Of a stretch of DNA of 64,000 bases, positions 1 to 8,837 are shown piece by piece. Origin of the DNA: Nereida ignava (GTDB taxonomy: Bacteria; Pseudomonadota; Alphaproteobacteria; Rhodobacterales; Rhodobacteraceae); NCBI RefSeq assembly GCF_001049735.1, contig NZ_CVPC01000002.1:310001-374000 (forward strand), in the 5' to 3' direction. Position 1 is the first letter of the stretch. Each line of letters opens with the position of its first letter. The notes under the pieces are model-generated. The model searched no databases. It worked only from the letters and a program-made list of their open reading frames with translations, and had not been told where the DNA came from. The position numbers were made by a program, and so were the translations under genes.

Positions 1-348
1 GACACCAAAGATACCCTAAGCAGAGCCAAAGGGCTTCCAAGCTCGAAATATCTTTTTCCATCGCCTTCAAAAGACGGGCATCTAACACGCCATGGGTTTT
101 ACATTTTTATCAAAGACTTATCTTTCAAAGCTGAAGTTGACCCCGCAAAAGTAACACCGCACACGATGCGCCATGCTTTTGCCACGCACCTTCTTGAGAA
201 CGGCGCTGATCTACGGTCCATTCAGGTGCTTCTTGGGCATGCTGATGTCGCCACAACCGAGATTTACACACATGTTTTGGATGAACGTCTCAAGGCGCTT
301 GTGCTTGAACATCATCCCTTATCTACCGCTCCCGATCGCAACAACTAA
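1..348 (+). CDS. xerD: Tyrosine recombinase XerD, C-terminal part (gene starts before the window)
   Basis: The reading frame is open from the first base and ends with a stop at 346-348, giving the last 115 residues of a tyrosine recombinase. The catalytic core is clear: the HTMRHAFATHLL block carries the conserved His-x-x-Arg, and LGHADVATTEIYTHV carries the later His and the nucleophilic Tyr. XerD works with XerC at the dif site to resolve chromosome dimers at division. XerD rather than XerC or a phage integrase is inferred from the housekeeping setting and the CorC-type gene downstream; there are no phage genes or direct repeats nearby. The N-terminal SAM-like domain lies outside the window, so the XerC/XerD choice cannot be made fully certain. 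Confidence 0.85.
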   Translation, partial: DTKDTLSRAKGLPSSKYLFPSPSKDGHLTRHGFYIFIKDLSFKAEVDPAKVTPHTMRHAFATHLLENGADLRSIQVLLGHADVATTEIYTHVLDERLKALVLEHHPLSTAPDRNN

Positions 349-431
349 GGGCAAAACGCCTGCCAAGCCCTTGATTTTCACGGCAAACACCCTTCATAGC
401 TAACACAGGGTTATTTAAGGACTTAAAACCA

Positions 432-1721
432 GTGGACACAGCCTTTTGGGTTACGTCGGGCGGAATTGTACTTCTGCTTGTACTGTCGGGCTTCTTTTCA
501 GGCTCGGAAACTGCACTAACAGCTGCCTCACGTGGCAAACTCCGCGCGCAAGCTGACAAAGGCAGCCAAGGGGCCGAGCGCGCACTGGCCATCACCGAAG
601 ACAACGAACGGCTGATCGGTTCGGTCCTTCTGGGCAACAACCTCGTCAACATTCTAGCAACCTCGCTGGCGACAGCCTTGCTGACCCGCGTGTTTGGCGA
701 AAGCGGTGTTGCGCTTGCCACCCTGATTATGACGCTGCTTGTTCTGATCTTTGCAGAGGTGCTGCCCAAGACATACGCCATCACAAATGCCGAAACCGCC
801 GCCGCCGCAGTTTCAGGCCCCATTTCGGTTGTCGTCAAAGTATTCTCGCCAATTGTGGCCACCGTACGGGTATTGGTCCGTGCCGTACTAAGCGTTTTCG
901 GTGTTCAGACCGATCCTGATGACCATATTTTGGCCGTGCGCGAAGAGATTGCCGGTGCGCTTAATCTTGGCCACTCAGAAGGTGTTGTGGAAAAAGAAGA
1001 CCGCGACCGCATCTTGGGCGCACTTGATCTGAGTGACCGGACGGTAGAGGAAATCATGCTTCACCGCTCGGGCATTGAAATGATCAACGCTGACGATGAT
1101 CCCGAAACTGTATTGTCGCAATGTCTTGCCTCAAGCCACACCCGCTTGCCCGTTTACCGCGATGAGCCTGAGAACATTATTGGCGTCGTGCACGCAAAGG
1201 ACTTGCTGCGCGCTATTGATAAATTGGTGCGTGGCCCAGATGCAGATCCTGCGGGTCTGTCGCGGTTTCAAGTGGGCGATGTGGCGATGGCCCCCTATTT
1301 TGTGCCTGAAACCACGACGCTTGATGATCAAATGCGTGAGTTTTTGCGTCGCCACACTCACTTTGCGCTGGTGGTTGATGAGTACGGCGCCCTGCAGGGC
1401 TTGATCACCCTTGAGGATATTCTGGAAGAAATCGTTGGCGAAATCGCGGACGAATTTGACGAGGCAAAAGAGCCAGAGTTTATCGCTGACACCGATGGAA
1501 CGTACACCCTGGATGGTGCCATGACGATCCGCGATGCGAACCGCGCACTTGATTGGTCGTTGCCAGATGACGAAGCCGTCACCCTTGCGGGCCTTGTCAT
1601 TCACGAAGCGCAAACGATCCCTGCCGAAGGACAAGTATTCTCATTCCACGGTTTCCGGTTTGAAGTCGCGAGCCGTGAAGCAAACCGTTTGGCAGAGTTG
1701 AAAGTGCGCAAAGTCGGCTGA
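432..1721 (+). CDS. CorC/HlyC-family (CNNM-CBS) membrane protein
   Basis: A 429-residue inner-membrane protein with three parts: a CNNM/DUF21 membrane domain (about residues 1-190, several hydrophobic helices, early motif FFSGSETAL), a CBS pair (about 205-330, ending near DEYGALQGLITLEDILEE) and a C-terminal CorC/HlyC domain. Relatives are linked to magnesium or cobalt efflux and are often mis-named haemolysins. The start is a GTG at 432, with an AAGGA-like site about ten bases upstream; no ATG gives the conserved N-terminus. It follows xerD by 83 bases on the same strand and is likely co-transcribed with it. Substrate specificity cannot be read from sequence. Confidence 0.88.
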   Translation: MDTAFWVTSGGIVLLLVLSGFFSGSETALTAASRGKLRAQADKGSQGAERALAITEDNERLIGSVLLGNNLVNILATSLATALLTRVFGESGVALATLIMTLLVLIFAEVLPKTYAITNAETAAAAVSGPISVVVKVFSPIVATVRVLVRAVLSVFGVQTDPDDHILAVREEIAGALNLGHSEGVVEKEDRDRILGALDLSDRTVEEIMLHRSGIEMINADDDPETVLSQCLASSHTRLPVYRDEPENIIGVVHAKDLLRAIDKLVRGPDADPAGLSRFQVGDVAMAPYFVPETTTLDDQMREFLRRHTHFALVVDEYGALQGLITLEDILEEIVGEIADEFDEAKEPEFIADTDGTYTLDGAMTIRDANRALDWSLPDDEAVTLAGLVIHEAQTIPAEGQVFSFHGFRFEVASREANRLAELKVRKVG

Positions 1722-1741
1722 ACGCAGAGAAACCAAATTAA

Positions 1742-1759
1742 GGGGCGATTTAACGCCCC
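1742..1759 (-). terminator. Hairpin at the convergent ends of the CorC-type and HerA-like genes
   Basis: GGGGCG (1742-1747) and CGCCCC (1754-1759) form a perfect six-base stem around ATTTAA. It overlaps the last codons of the minus-strand HerA-like gene. The bases after it on the minus strand are only moderately T-rich (CCTTAATTT), so it is a weak intrinsic terminator candidate, perhaps serving both convergent genes. Confidence 0.4.
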
Positions 1760-3306
1760 CGAAATAACCCACCCAAAATACCGCGTACAATACGCCGCCC
1801 CGTTGTGCCTTTCATCTCTTTCAGAACGACCTTGCCGATCTCAGCACCAAGCGAGGTGCTGCTGCGCCGCGGTGCACGCGCTGTTGAGCGGCCAACTTTC
1901 GTACCACTGTACCGCCTGTTTGACAGGTACTCGCGCTCTGCGACTTGCAGTTCTTCCTCTTTCTCCTCAGCAGCAAGGGCAGCATCCGCCGCCTGCTCTG
2001 CCCGCTTGCTAAGCGTTTCAAAAGCCGACTGCCGATCAATAAGTGTCTCGTATTTCCCCGCAATCGCTGAATTCGCGATACATGTCGCCCGCTCGCTGAC
2101 CGAGATCGGACCGAGTTGTGAGGACGGCGGTCGGATCAACGTCCGTTCGGCCACTCCCGGAACACCTTTGTCCTCTAGGAAAGATGTCACCGCTTCACCG
2201 ACACCGACTTCAGTAATGGCTTGTTCAATATCAAACGCAGGATTTTCGCGGTATGTCTCGGCGGCCAATCTAAGGGCCTTTTTATCCCGTGCCGTAAACG
2301 CGCGCAAAGCATGCTGCACACGGTTACCAAGCTGACCCAGAATGTCTTCTGGCACATCGGCGGGGTTTTGCGTGATGAAGTACACACCAACACCTTTGGA
2401 CCGGATCAAACGGGCAACCTGCTCGACTTTGTCGACCAACACCTTGGGTGCATCGTCAAACAACAAATGCGCCTCATCAAAGAAAAAGACCAGTTTCGGT
2501 TTGTCCGGATTACCCACCTCGGGCAGCTCCTCGAACAGCTCAGACAGGAGCCACAACAAAAAAGTCGCATAAAGCTTTGGCGCGTTCATTAGCTTATCAG
2601 AAGCTAAAATGTTAACACGCCCACGCGGACCATTGGGGGTGACATCAACGGCCATCAAATCGCTAAGTGCGAGTGCCGGTTCACCAAAAAGATGTGCCGC
2701 ACCTTGGTTTTCAAGCACCAGCAACCGCCGTTGGATCGCGCCAACGGACTGGCTGCTCACATGCCCATATCGCAGCCCGAGTTCTTTGCCGTTTTGTCCC
2801 ACCCAAACCAAAAGCGCTTGAAGATCTTTGAGGTCCAACAGGGCCAATCCTTGTTCATCTGCGACCCGAAACGCGATGTTAAGAACGCCTTCCTGCGCCT
2901 CTGACAGCTCAAGCATACGCGACAACAATAGCGGACCCATTTCAGCAACGGTCGTTCGCACAGGATGGCCTTGCTCGCCGTAAAGGTCCCAAAAACACAC
3001 AGGGAAAGCTTCATAGGAAAAGTCATCAAGCCCGATTGTATTCACGCGTTTTTGAAAAGCGTCGTGCAACTTGTGACCGGCATCACCGGCCTTGGCCAAG
3101 CCAGACAAATCCCCTTTAACATCGGACATGAAGACAGGGACACCTGCACGACTAAAACCCTCTGCCAAAATTTGAAGGGTCACGGTTTTGCCTGTTCCCG
3201 TGGCCCCTGCGATCAACCCGTGACGGTTTGCGTACTCAAGCTTTAGGTGTTGCTGCTGTGCATAGTCCGGCCCACCGCCGCCAACTATCAATGTTTTTTG
3301 CGCCAA
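1750..3306 (-). CDS. HerA-like P-loop ATPase (DUF853 family)
   Basis: A 518-residue cytoplasmic ATPase of the HerA/FtsK-like class. Walker A is GATGTGKT (residues about 34-41) and Walker B is in [14 protein letters not shown] (about 280). The C-terminal third is charged and has low-complexity stretches. DUF853 members are common in proteobacteria; their molecular task is not established, although HerA relatives are DNA translocases. The gene stands alone: the CorC-type gene converges on it, and upstream lies a gap with candidate small RNAs. NurA, the nuclease partner of true HerA, is not adjacent, so I do not call this HerA. Confidence 0.85.
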   Translation of the reverse strand: MAQKTLIVGGGGPDYAQQQHLKLEYANRHGLIAGATGTGKTVTLQILAEGFSRAGVPVFMSDVKGDLSGLAKAGDAGHKLHDAFQKRVNTIGLDDFSYEAFPVCFWDLYGEQGHPVRTTVAEMGPLLLSRMLELSEAQEGVLNIAFRVADEQGLALLDLKDLQALLVWVGQNGKELGLRYGHVSSQSVGAIQRRLLVLENQGAAHLFGEPALALSDLMAVDVTPNGPRGRVNILASDKLMNAPKLYATFLLWLLSELFEELPEVGNPDKPKLVFFFDEAHLLFDDAPKVLVDKVEQVARLIRSKGVGVYFITQNPADVPEDILGQLGNRVQHALRAFTARDKKALRLAAETYRENPAFDIEQAITEVGVGEAVTSFLEDKGVPGVAERTLIRPPSSQLGPISVSERATCIANSAIAGKYETLIDRQSAFETLSKRAEQAADAALAAEEKEEELQVAEREYLSNRRYSGTKVGRSTARAPRRSSTSLGAEIGKVVLKEMKGTTGRRIVRGILGGLFRGR

Positions 3307-3394
3307 TGTTCGTGACCCCTACCTAACTCGTAAACAAAATTGCCTTAATTCAAAAATATAGCGTTAACGATTGTATGTCACACTAATCCTATGC

Positions 3395-3470
3395 AGCGTA
3401 GTCGGTTTTCAGCGGTGCATTCCTCCCTGAAGGACTGGCCGCGGCGCATGATTAGTCGCGGTCCTTTTTT
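3395..3470 (+). ncRNA. Candidate small RNA with a CCTCC loop and intrinsic terminator
   Basis: No protein fits this stretch. It has two successive hairpins. The first pairs TTCAG (3408-3412) with CTGAA (3427-3431) and exposes an anti-Shine-Dalgarno-like CCTCC in its loop. The second is a terminator: GGCCGCG (3437-3443) with CGCGGTC (3457-3463), one G-T wobble, then CTTTTTT. A hairpin with an exposed CCUCC followed by a terminator is the pattern of the alphaproteobacterial cuckoo/CcsR small RNAs; assignment to that family is inference. The 5' end is uncertain; weak promoter-like bases lie at about 3340-3368. It could also be a short leader, but no gene follows on this strand before 3797. Confidence 0.4.
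3437..3470 (+). terminator. Intrinsic terminator of the first candidate small RNA
   Basis: A seven-base stem (3437-3443 with 3457-3463, one G-T pair) is followed by a run of six T at 3465-3470. It is more than 100 bases past the start of the divergent HerA-like gene and before any plus-strand gene, so it must end a separate transcript. Confidence 0.6.
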
Positions 3471-3541
3471 GTGCACTGCATCCTGATCATGCTCAATTGC
3501 TGTGCTTTGAAAAAACCCACCAACCTTTTCAGTATTAAATG

Positions 3542-3570
3542 TTGACGAATGCGTCGGCTTTTCCTAGCGT
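3542..3570 (+). promoter_or_regulatory. Promoter candidate for the second small RNA, with overlapping inverted repeat
   Basis: TTGACG (3542-3547) and TAGCGT (3565-3570) are separated by 17 bases, a normal sigma-70 spacing with a good -35 and a weak -10. GTTGACG (3541-3547) and CGTCAAC (3568-3574) form a perfect seven-base inverted repeat, so the same bases could be an operator, or a hairpin if transcribed from further upstream. Confidence 0.4.
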
Positions 3571-3576
3571 CAACTT

Positions 3577-3640
3577 ATAAGTCGGCTAGTCTGACAGGGA
3601 AAATAAAACAGGGGTTGCTGGTTTTAGCAGCCCCTTTTTT
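3577..3640 (+). ncRNA. Second candidate small RNA
   Basis: A short transcript is suggested by the promoter-like element at 3542-3570 and a strong terminator at 3611-3640. No open frame of useful length lies between them. The body (about 3577-3610) is A-rich with no obvious fold. The downstream protein gene begins at 3797, about 155 bases after the T-run, so this could also be an attenuated leader of that gene. A start upstream of 3541 would add the GTTGACG/CGTCAAC hairpin. Confidence 0.35.
3611..3640 (+). terminator. Strong intrinsic terminator
   Basis: GGGGTTGCT (3611-3619) pairs with AGCAGCCCC (3626-3634) over nine bases with one G-T wobble, a six-base loop, then six T (3635-3640). It lies between genes and is the second such structure within 200 bases. 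Confidence 0.7.
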
Positions 3641-3796
3641 CTTGGCATAACTATTGAGGCAAAATTAGCCTTATATTATCCCATACTAAATAATTAAATT
3701 AATGCGGCCAAAGCCGGCAAAATTCCGCTTTGCGCAATGACACACCAAATTAGGCGTGATAAGCCGCTGGCAGTTTTAAAAAATACGGGAAAAGCC

Positions 3797-4435
3797 ATGA
3801 TCAAACTCTTCAAATTCTGTGCAATTCTCGCAGTTTGTGCCGCGCCAGCTTGGGCGCAAAGCACAACATCAGACACAGATCAGACCGCCCCTGCGGGAAC
3901 TGTGAGTACCGATGGCGATGCAGGCATCCCTTTGCAACTGGGCGAAGAAGAAGCACCCAACGGACCACAGCCGGGCCAAACTTATGTTCTCGAAGAAGCG
4001 GGCGCGTGGGAAATTCGCTGTGTTAAGCGCCCCGAAGGGGCAGAGCAGCCGGATCCGTGCCAGCTGTACCAGTTGCTGAAAGATCAAGAAGGCAATTCGG
4101 TCGCTGAAATTAACATGCTCGCCCTGCCCGCAGGAAGTGCTGCAGCGGCGGGTGCCAATGTTGTTGTCCCCCTTGAAACACTACTGACCGAGCGGCTTAC
4201 AATGGCGATTGATGGCGGACCTGCCCGCAGATACCCGTTTGCGTTTTGCAGCCAAGTGGGATGTTTGGCCCGCCTCGGATTTGCAGATGCTGATGTGGCC
4301 AATTTCAAACGCGGAAACGTGGCAAAGCTGACAATTGTACCAGCGGTTGCACCAGATCAGAAAGTTGAACTGGATGTATCACTAAGCGGCTTCACCGCAG
4401 GTTTTGCGCGTCTTCAGGAACTATCGGCCCAATAA
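3797..4435 (+). CDS. Invasion-associated locus B (IalB) family secreted protein
   Basis: A 212-residue secreted protein. The start at 3797 gives a signal peptide (MIKLFKFCAILAVCAAPAWA) with AWA/Q cleavage; an in-frame codon further upstream would put extra polar residues before it. The mature part begins with an acidic linker, then the IalB domain with GAWEIRCVKR and paired cysteines (CVKRPEG/DPCQLY, FAFCSQVGCLAR). IalB proteins were named from Bartonella but are widespread in alphaproteobacteria; a role in the periplasm or envelope is likely and not otherwise defined. The gene is alone on the plus strand and followed by a bidirectional terminator. Confidence 0.85.
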   Translation: MIKLFKFCAILAVCAAPAWAQSTTSDTDQTAPAGTVSTDGDAGIPLQLGEEEAPNGPQPGQTYVLEEAGAWEIRCVKRPEGAEQPDPCQLYQLLKDQEGNSVAEINMLALPAGSAAAAGANVVVPLETLLTERLTMAIDGGPARRYPFAFCSQVGCLARLGFADADVANFKRGNVAKLTIVPAVAPDQKVELDVSLSGFTAGFARLQELSAQ

Positions 4436-4454
4436 ATCCGTCTGATTAAAGACA

Positions 4455-4493
4455 AAAAAGGTCGCCCGGCTTATTAAGCTTAGCGGCCTTTTT
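4455..4493 (+). terminator. Bidirectional terminator between ialB-like gene and ketosynthase gene
   Basis: AAAAAGGTCG (4455-4464) pairs with CGGCCTTTTT (4484-4493), ten pairs with one G-T. The A-run and T-run make it usable for both convergent genes. Confidence 0.75.
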
Positions 4494-4508
4494 CTATGGC
4501 GCACCTCT

Positions 4509-5720
4509 TTATGGCGCACGTCGCAACGCGATAACCGCGTTTAAACCACCAAATGCAAATGCATTCGACAGCGCCACATCAACTTTCGCATCGCGCGCAA
4601 CATTCGGCACCACGTCAAAGGCGCACTCTGGATCTGTCTCTTGATAATTGATCGTCGGGGCAATAACCCCTTCTCTAAGGGCCATCAGACAGGCCAGTAG
4701 CTCTACTGCCCCGGTCCCGCCGATTAAGTGACCATGCATGGACTTAGTTGAACTCATCATCAATTGGTCAGCATGGGGCCCAAACACTTCGGCAACGGCA
4801 GCGCATTCTGTCTTGTCATTGGCCGCGGTTCCCGTGCCGTGGGCGTTGATATAGCCAACTTCAGATCGGTCAATTTGCGCATCGCGCAATGCCCCTGCGA
4901 TGGCACGCGCGGCTCCGGCTTTGGACGGCATAACGATATCAGAGGCGTCAGAACTCATCGAAAACCCAATCACCTCAGCAAGAATTTCCGCGTCGCGGGC
5001 TTTGGCATGCTCAAACTCTTCGAACACAAACACGCCAGCACCCTCGCCCTGCACCATCCCGTTACGGGTTGCACAAAATGGCCGGCAACCATCTTTGGAC
5101 ATGACCCGCAACCCTTCCCAGGCTTTGATGCCACCAAAACAGAGCATGGCTTCTGATCCACCTGTGATCATAGCCTTCGCGCTTCCGCCGCGGATCATGG
5201 TAAATGCCTGCCCCATCGCGTGATTTGATGACGCGCAAGCTGTGGCAACCGTAAAGGATGGGCCGCGCAAATTATGTTCCATACTGACATGAGCCGTTGC
5301 GGCATTATTCATCAGTTTGGGGACGATAAAGGGATGAACGCGGTTCTTGCCGTCCTCATAGACGGTTCGATAATTTTCGTCTTGGGTGGTCAACCCACCC
5401 CCAGAAGTGCCTAGGATAACACCTGCCTGATCCGCTAGTTCGCCAGTAAAGATCAATCCCGATTGGGCAATCGCTTCGCGCGCAGCGAGCAGGGTAAATT
5501 GCGTGAACCGGTCATAAAGAGCGATCTGCTGGCGGTTAAAGTGATCCGCTTCGTTATAGCTGTGAATTTGCCCCCCAATGGTGACGGAAAGCCTATCAAC
5601 GTCGCGCATATTCAGCGCAGAAATACCACAGACACCTTCCGCCATCGCGGCTTGTGTAGAAGCAACATCACGGCCAAGCGCATTGATTGTGCCGGCCCCC
5701 GTAATGACGACGCGGGCCAT
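4509..5720 (-). CDS. Beta-ketoacyl-ACP synthase, FabF type, in an lpxD-linked operon
   Basis: A 403-residue condensing enzyme that would elongate an acyl chain on an ACP by decarboxylative condensation. The thiolase fold is complete: nucleophile Cys about 162 in TACASSNHAMG, His about 294 in NAHGTGT, and Lys/His in STKSMHGHLIGGTGAVE (about 324-340). The ATG at 5720 overlaps the stop of the upstream acyl-carrier gene by one base (TAATG), a sign of translational coupling, so this synthase probably works on that dedicated carrier. With lpxD just upstream, a role in making a special acyl chain for lipid A is inferred. It is not the housekeeping fabF, which normally lies by acpP/fabG. Confidence 0.85.
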   Translation of the reverse strand: MARVVITGAGTINALGRDVASTQAAMAEGVCGISALNMRDVDRLSVTIGGQIHSYNEADHFNRQQIALYDRFTQFTLLAAREAIAQSGLIFTGELADQAGVILGTSGGGLTTQDENYRTVYEDGKNRVHPFIVPKLMNNAATAHVSMEHNLRGPSFTVATACASSNHAMGQAFTMIRGGSAKAMITGGSEAMLCFGGIKAWEGLRVMSKDGCRPFCATRNGMVQGEGAGVFVFEEFEHAKARDAEILAEVIGFSMSSDASDIVMPSKAGAARAIAGALRDAQIDRSEVGYINAHGTGTAANDKTECAAVAEVFGPHADQLMMSSTKSMHGHLIGGTGAVELLACLMALREGVIAPTINYQETDPECAFDVVPNVARDAKVDVALSNAFAFGGLNAVIALRRAP

Positions 5721-5977
5721 TAGGCCGCCTCGTTCACAAGCTTTTCGATCGCTTTTGTGATGGAGCCAACGGTCGAGATATCAAAGTCGCTTTGAGACGG
5801 CTCATTGGCATTGAAGGGCACGGAAATGTCGAAGGTTTCCTCGATCGCAAAGATACACTCGACCACGCCCATGCTGTCCACACCCAACTCAGCCAAGCTG
5901 CTTTCAAGTGTAATCTCAGCCGGATCAAGCATGGCTTGCTCTGCTATAATATCAATAACTTGCGATGCAATGCTCAT
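5720..5977 (-). CDS. Acyl carrier protein (phosphopantetheine-binding), lpxD-linked
   Basis: An 85-residue acidic carrier protein. The phosphopantetheine site is LGVDSMGVVE with Ser about 35; helices on either side (QVIDIIAEQAML, VECIFAIEETFDI) fit the ACP fold. It differs from housekeeping AcpP (DSL motif) and is located between lpxD (31 bases upstream) and a ketosynthase (overlapping stop/start). Rhizobial AcpXL also serves lipid A acylation next to dedicated condensing enzymes; this gene may be a functional analogue, but I cannot establish orthology. Confidence 0.85.
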   Translation of the reverse strand: MSIASQVIDIIAEQAMLDPAEITLESSLAELGVDSMGVVECIFAIEETFDISVPFNANEPSQSDFDISTVGSITKAIEKLVNEAA

Positions 5978-6008
5978 GTGGCTTTGGGTCCTGTATGATC
6001 GCTGAATT

Positions 6009-7106
6009 TTAGCTGTTGTCGCTGTCAGAAGTAGGTGCTTTTTTCAGGGCTGCAACATCTTTGGCAAGACGCGGCAGACGGCGCAGCGCCTTGTACTGTT
6101 CAATCCCCGACTTCATAGGAATTGCGGGGTCCCCCATCAGAACCCTGCCCGCTGGTTGGTTGGTCCTGATCTTGCCACTTCCGCTAAGAATAACATCATC
6201 GCCAACAGTGACATTATCAACCACGCCAGACTGCCCCGCCAACACAACACGGTCGCCAAGCGTACTGCTTCCCGCCACGCCGGACGCACCGCAAAGCAAG
6301 CAATCCTCACCCACGACAGCGTTATGTGCCAGTTGGACAAAATTATCGATTTTCGTCCGATTACCAATTTTCGTGTCACGGATTGTGCCACGATCAATAC
6401 AGGTGTTCGCGCCGATATCTACTTGATCGCCAATCGTCACGCTGCCCAAAGAATGTATGCGGGTCCAATGTTGGCCCGCTGTCTCGCCGCGTTCACCCAA
6501 AGTTTCACGAATTTGCTCGGTCGGGGCCTTATCTGGCGTTACAAAGCTAAAACCGTCAGAACCGATCACAGTCCCAGACTGGCACGTAAAGTCATCCCCA
6601 ATGGTAACCTTATGCCCTATGTTCACGCCTGCGTGGATCAACGCCTGTGCGCCAATTTTTGTACCATATCCAATGGTGGTGTGTGCCCCAATTTGCGCAT
6701 TATCGCCAACAACCACATCAGCACCTATCACAACAAACGGGCCGACAGACGCGCCTTTGCCAATTACGGCGGACGGATCGATGACAGCCGAAGGGTGAAC
6801 GCCTGAACCAATCTTGGGCCCTTCATCGAACATCTTAGAAAGCGGCCCAAGGCTAAACCGTGGCCGTGGCACGCAGACAGCACCTTTCAGACCAAGCGCC
6901 TTCCAATCCGCATCAGACCAGAGCAAAGCAGCCTCAGCCGCAGCGCTTAAATCTGCCGCAGCAGATTCTGAAAAAGCCAATGCGAGTTGATCATGCGCTG
7001 CATCCTGAGGCTCGGACAGTCCGCGCAGGACAAGTGTCTCATCCCCAAGCGCCTCAGCGCCCAAAGCCTGTGCGATTTCAGCCAATGTATAGATTGTCAT
7101 GTCCAC
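6009..7106 (-). CDS. lpxD: UDP-3-O-acylglucosamine N-acyltransferase LpxD
   Basis: A 365-residue enzyme for the third step of lipid A synthesis, transferring a 3-hydroxyacyl chain from ACP to the 2-amino group of UDP-3-O-acylglucosamine. An N-terminal uridine-binding domain (about 1-100) precedes a left-handed beta helix of many hexapeptide repeats (about 100-320; e.g. GADVVVGDNAQIGAHTTIG). The catalytic His is about 261 in QLAHNAVVG. A second ATG two codons downstream (7100) is an alternative start. The C-terminal part ends with a lysine-rich helix. It is the second gene in the run L,D-transpeptidase-lpxD-ACP-ketosynthase; lpxA, fabZ and bamA, its usual partners elsewhere, are not here. Confidence 0.93.
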   Translation of the reverse strand: MDMTIYTLAEIAQALGAEALGDETLVLRGLSEPQDAAHDQLALAFSESAAADLSAAAEAALLWSDADWKALGLKGAVCVPRPRFSLGPLSKMFDEGPKIGSGVHPSAVIDPSAVIGKGASVGPFVVIGADVVVGDNAQIGAHTTIGYGTKIGAQALIHAGVNIGHKVTIGDDFTCQSGTVIGSDGFSFVTPDKAPTEQIRETLGERGETAGQHWTRIHSLGSVTIGDQVDIGANTCIDRGTIRDTKIGNRTKIDNFVQLAHNAVVGEDCLLCGASGVAGSSTLGDRVVLAGQSGVVDNVTVGDDVILSGSGKIRTNQPAGRVLMGDPAIPMKSGIEQYKALRRLPRLAKDVAALKKAPTSDSDNS

Positions 7107-7139
7107 GCCCCTTTACGCATGCGGGTGTCGGCGCAAGAC

Positions 7140-8837
7140 TTAGCCGCTGACGCTCCGCAGGGCCACCCCTTCCCGCGCCAAGGCACGCCAAATCCGTGCA
7201 TCGCGACCGTAAACGTCGCGTCGGAACTGAACTGGCCCATCAGGTGAGGTGATCGCTGTACGGTACATGATATGCACGGGCACAGGCTGTTTTAGATTCA
7301 CGGTCGCTTCCTCACCCATCGCCAGCAGTGACTGGAAAAACGCCTTTGGGTTACTCTCTTGCTTTGCCAAAAGCGCGTAAGCAAAATCAAACGGGTCGTT
7401 CAAACGGATGCACCCGTGACTGAACGCACGAACATTGCGACTGAACAAGCTTTTGGCGGGCGTGTCGTGAAGATAAATGTTGTAGCGGTTGGGAAACATA
7501 AACTTAACCAAGCCCAAGGCGTTCCCCTTTGACGGGGGCTGGCGCATGTTGAAAGGGAAGGTCTGTTCATCAAACTGACTAAAATCGACCGCGCCACGGT
7601 TAATCTTGCGACCCGAACTATCAGTGATTTCAAGTTGGCTCACCGCGTTGCGGTTTTCCTTCAAAAGCGGCAGGTACTCCTTCGTGGCGATCGAGCGCGG
7701 CACGTACCAGCTTGGATTAATGACCATAAATTCCATCACGTCTGAAAACTCTGGGCTGCGCTGGTCCGAGACGTTCTTGCCCACCACACTGCGGGTTTGG
7801 AACGTCACAGTGCTCCCATCCATAATTTTGGCGGTAAAATCTGCTAAATTGACATCGATATGACGTTTTCCGCGTGGACGGTTCATCCAACGCTCGCGCT
7901 CCATTGCAACGATCACGTTACGTAAACGGCGTTCCATCGGCACGTTGATTTCCTTCAGCGTCACCGCTCCGGCAACACCGTCCGCGGGCAGACCGTTGCC
8001 AAGCTGAAATTGCTGCACCGCTTTTTGCAGATCCGCGTCATATGTTGCTGACGCACTGCGGCGCATGTAGCCCATCGCCACCAGACGGTCGCGCAACTCA
8101 ACCACGCCCTTACCGCTTTGACCTGGCTTAAGCGATTTACCAGATACCGTCGGGCCCCAACCGCCTTTTGCGATTTGACGTTCCATATCCAGCTTGGCTT
8201 TCATTAAGCGCGTATATTCGGGGTTCTTGGGCGGCAGGCTTTTCATAAAGCCAACGGGGTTTGAATTTGCAAACGCATCAAGGGTCGCCAAACGGTTGCG
8301 GTACGGGACTTTGCGTACAATTTCCTCGTCCACCCGTGACGGCGTCAAAATACCGGTCTGAATGTCACGTGCGTAGGAAAGAAACTGACGAGACAACTCA
8401 ACTTCCAGCTTTCCGCGTGCTGTGGCACCTTCCGCTGCGCCAATCAATTTCCGTAGTTTAGCATCATCGTATTTGGCTGAGGGCAATCCATGATCTGCTG
8501 CACCCGCAAACGCCGCAACCAATGCACGGCGCCGCGCGCGATCTTTGTTGCCCGACCCGACCCACAAGGCTTCATAACCCGTTGCTTTGTAATAGGCAGC
8601 AATATCGCGATCTTTGGCAGCTGCCGTCGCAATTGCTTGTTTTAATTGAGTATCTTGGGCCAAAGACGGCGACGCCATAGCCAACATCAAAACAACAAGA
8701 CCCAACCACAGCACCGCCAGCGCGTTGCGCCAGACAATCAGGCCACGATCTACAGTTTTGGCGCTGACACGACCCTCGGCGCGCGCGTTCAGATGGTTGT
8801 TGAATTGGCGTCCGGAAATAACTTGTTTACGCAACAT
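7140..8837 (-). CDS. L,D-transpeptidase, YcbB/LdtD-like, with peptidoglycan-binding domain
   Basis: A roughly 565-residue exported murein cross-linking enzyme. A hydrophobic segment near residues 40-60 (ALAVLWLGLVVLMLAMA) ending SLAQ acts as signal or anchor. A scaffold domain is followed by a peptidoglycan-binding domain (around LKPGQSGKGVVELRDRL) and the YkuD catalytic domain with SHGCIRL, containing the active Cys. I place the start at 8837 (MLRKQ) because GTGGGGGAC lies seven bases upstream; an ATG at 8855 lacks a ribosome site. The downstream lpxD begins 33 bases after its stop, so both are probably co-transcribed, tying murein and lipid A synthesis together. Confidence 0.88.
   Translation of the reverse strand: MLRKQVISGRQFNNHLNARAEGRVSAKTVDRGLIVWRNALAVLWLGLVVLMLAMASPSLAQDTQLKQAIATAAAKDRDIAAYYKATGYEALWVGSGNKDRARRRALVAAFAGAADHGLPSAKYDDAKLRKLIGAAEGATARGKLEVELSRQFLSYARDIQTGILTPSRVDEEIVRKVPYRNRLATLDAFANSNPVGFMKSLPPKNPEYTRLMKAKLDMERQIAKGGWGPTVSGKSLKPGQSGKGVVELRDRLVAMGYMRRSASATYDADLQKAVQQFQLGNGLPADGVAGAVTLKEINVPMERRLRNVIVAMERERWMNRPRGKRHIDVNLADFTAKIMDGSTVTFQTRSVVGKNVSDQRSPEFSDVMEFMVINPSWYVPRSIATKEYLPLLKENRNAVSQLEITDSSGRKINRGAVDFSQFDEQTFPFNMRQPPSKGNALGLVKFMFPNRYNIYLHDTPAKSLFSRNVRAFSHGCIRLNDPFDFAYALLAKQESNPKAFFQSLLAMGEEATVNLKQPVPVHIMYRTAITSPDGPVQFRRDVYGRDARIWRALAREGVALRSVSG

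Noticed and set aside
1-348. Phage integrase fragment
   Set aside because: Motifs fit Xer proteins and the surrounding genes are chromosomal housekeeping genes; no phage genes or attachment repeats.
4509-5977. Housekeeping acpP-fabF pair
   Set aside because: Active-site DSM motif, different neighbours and the link with lpxD argue for a dedicated pair.
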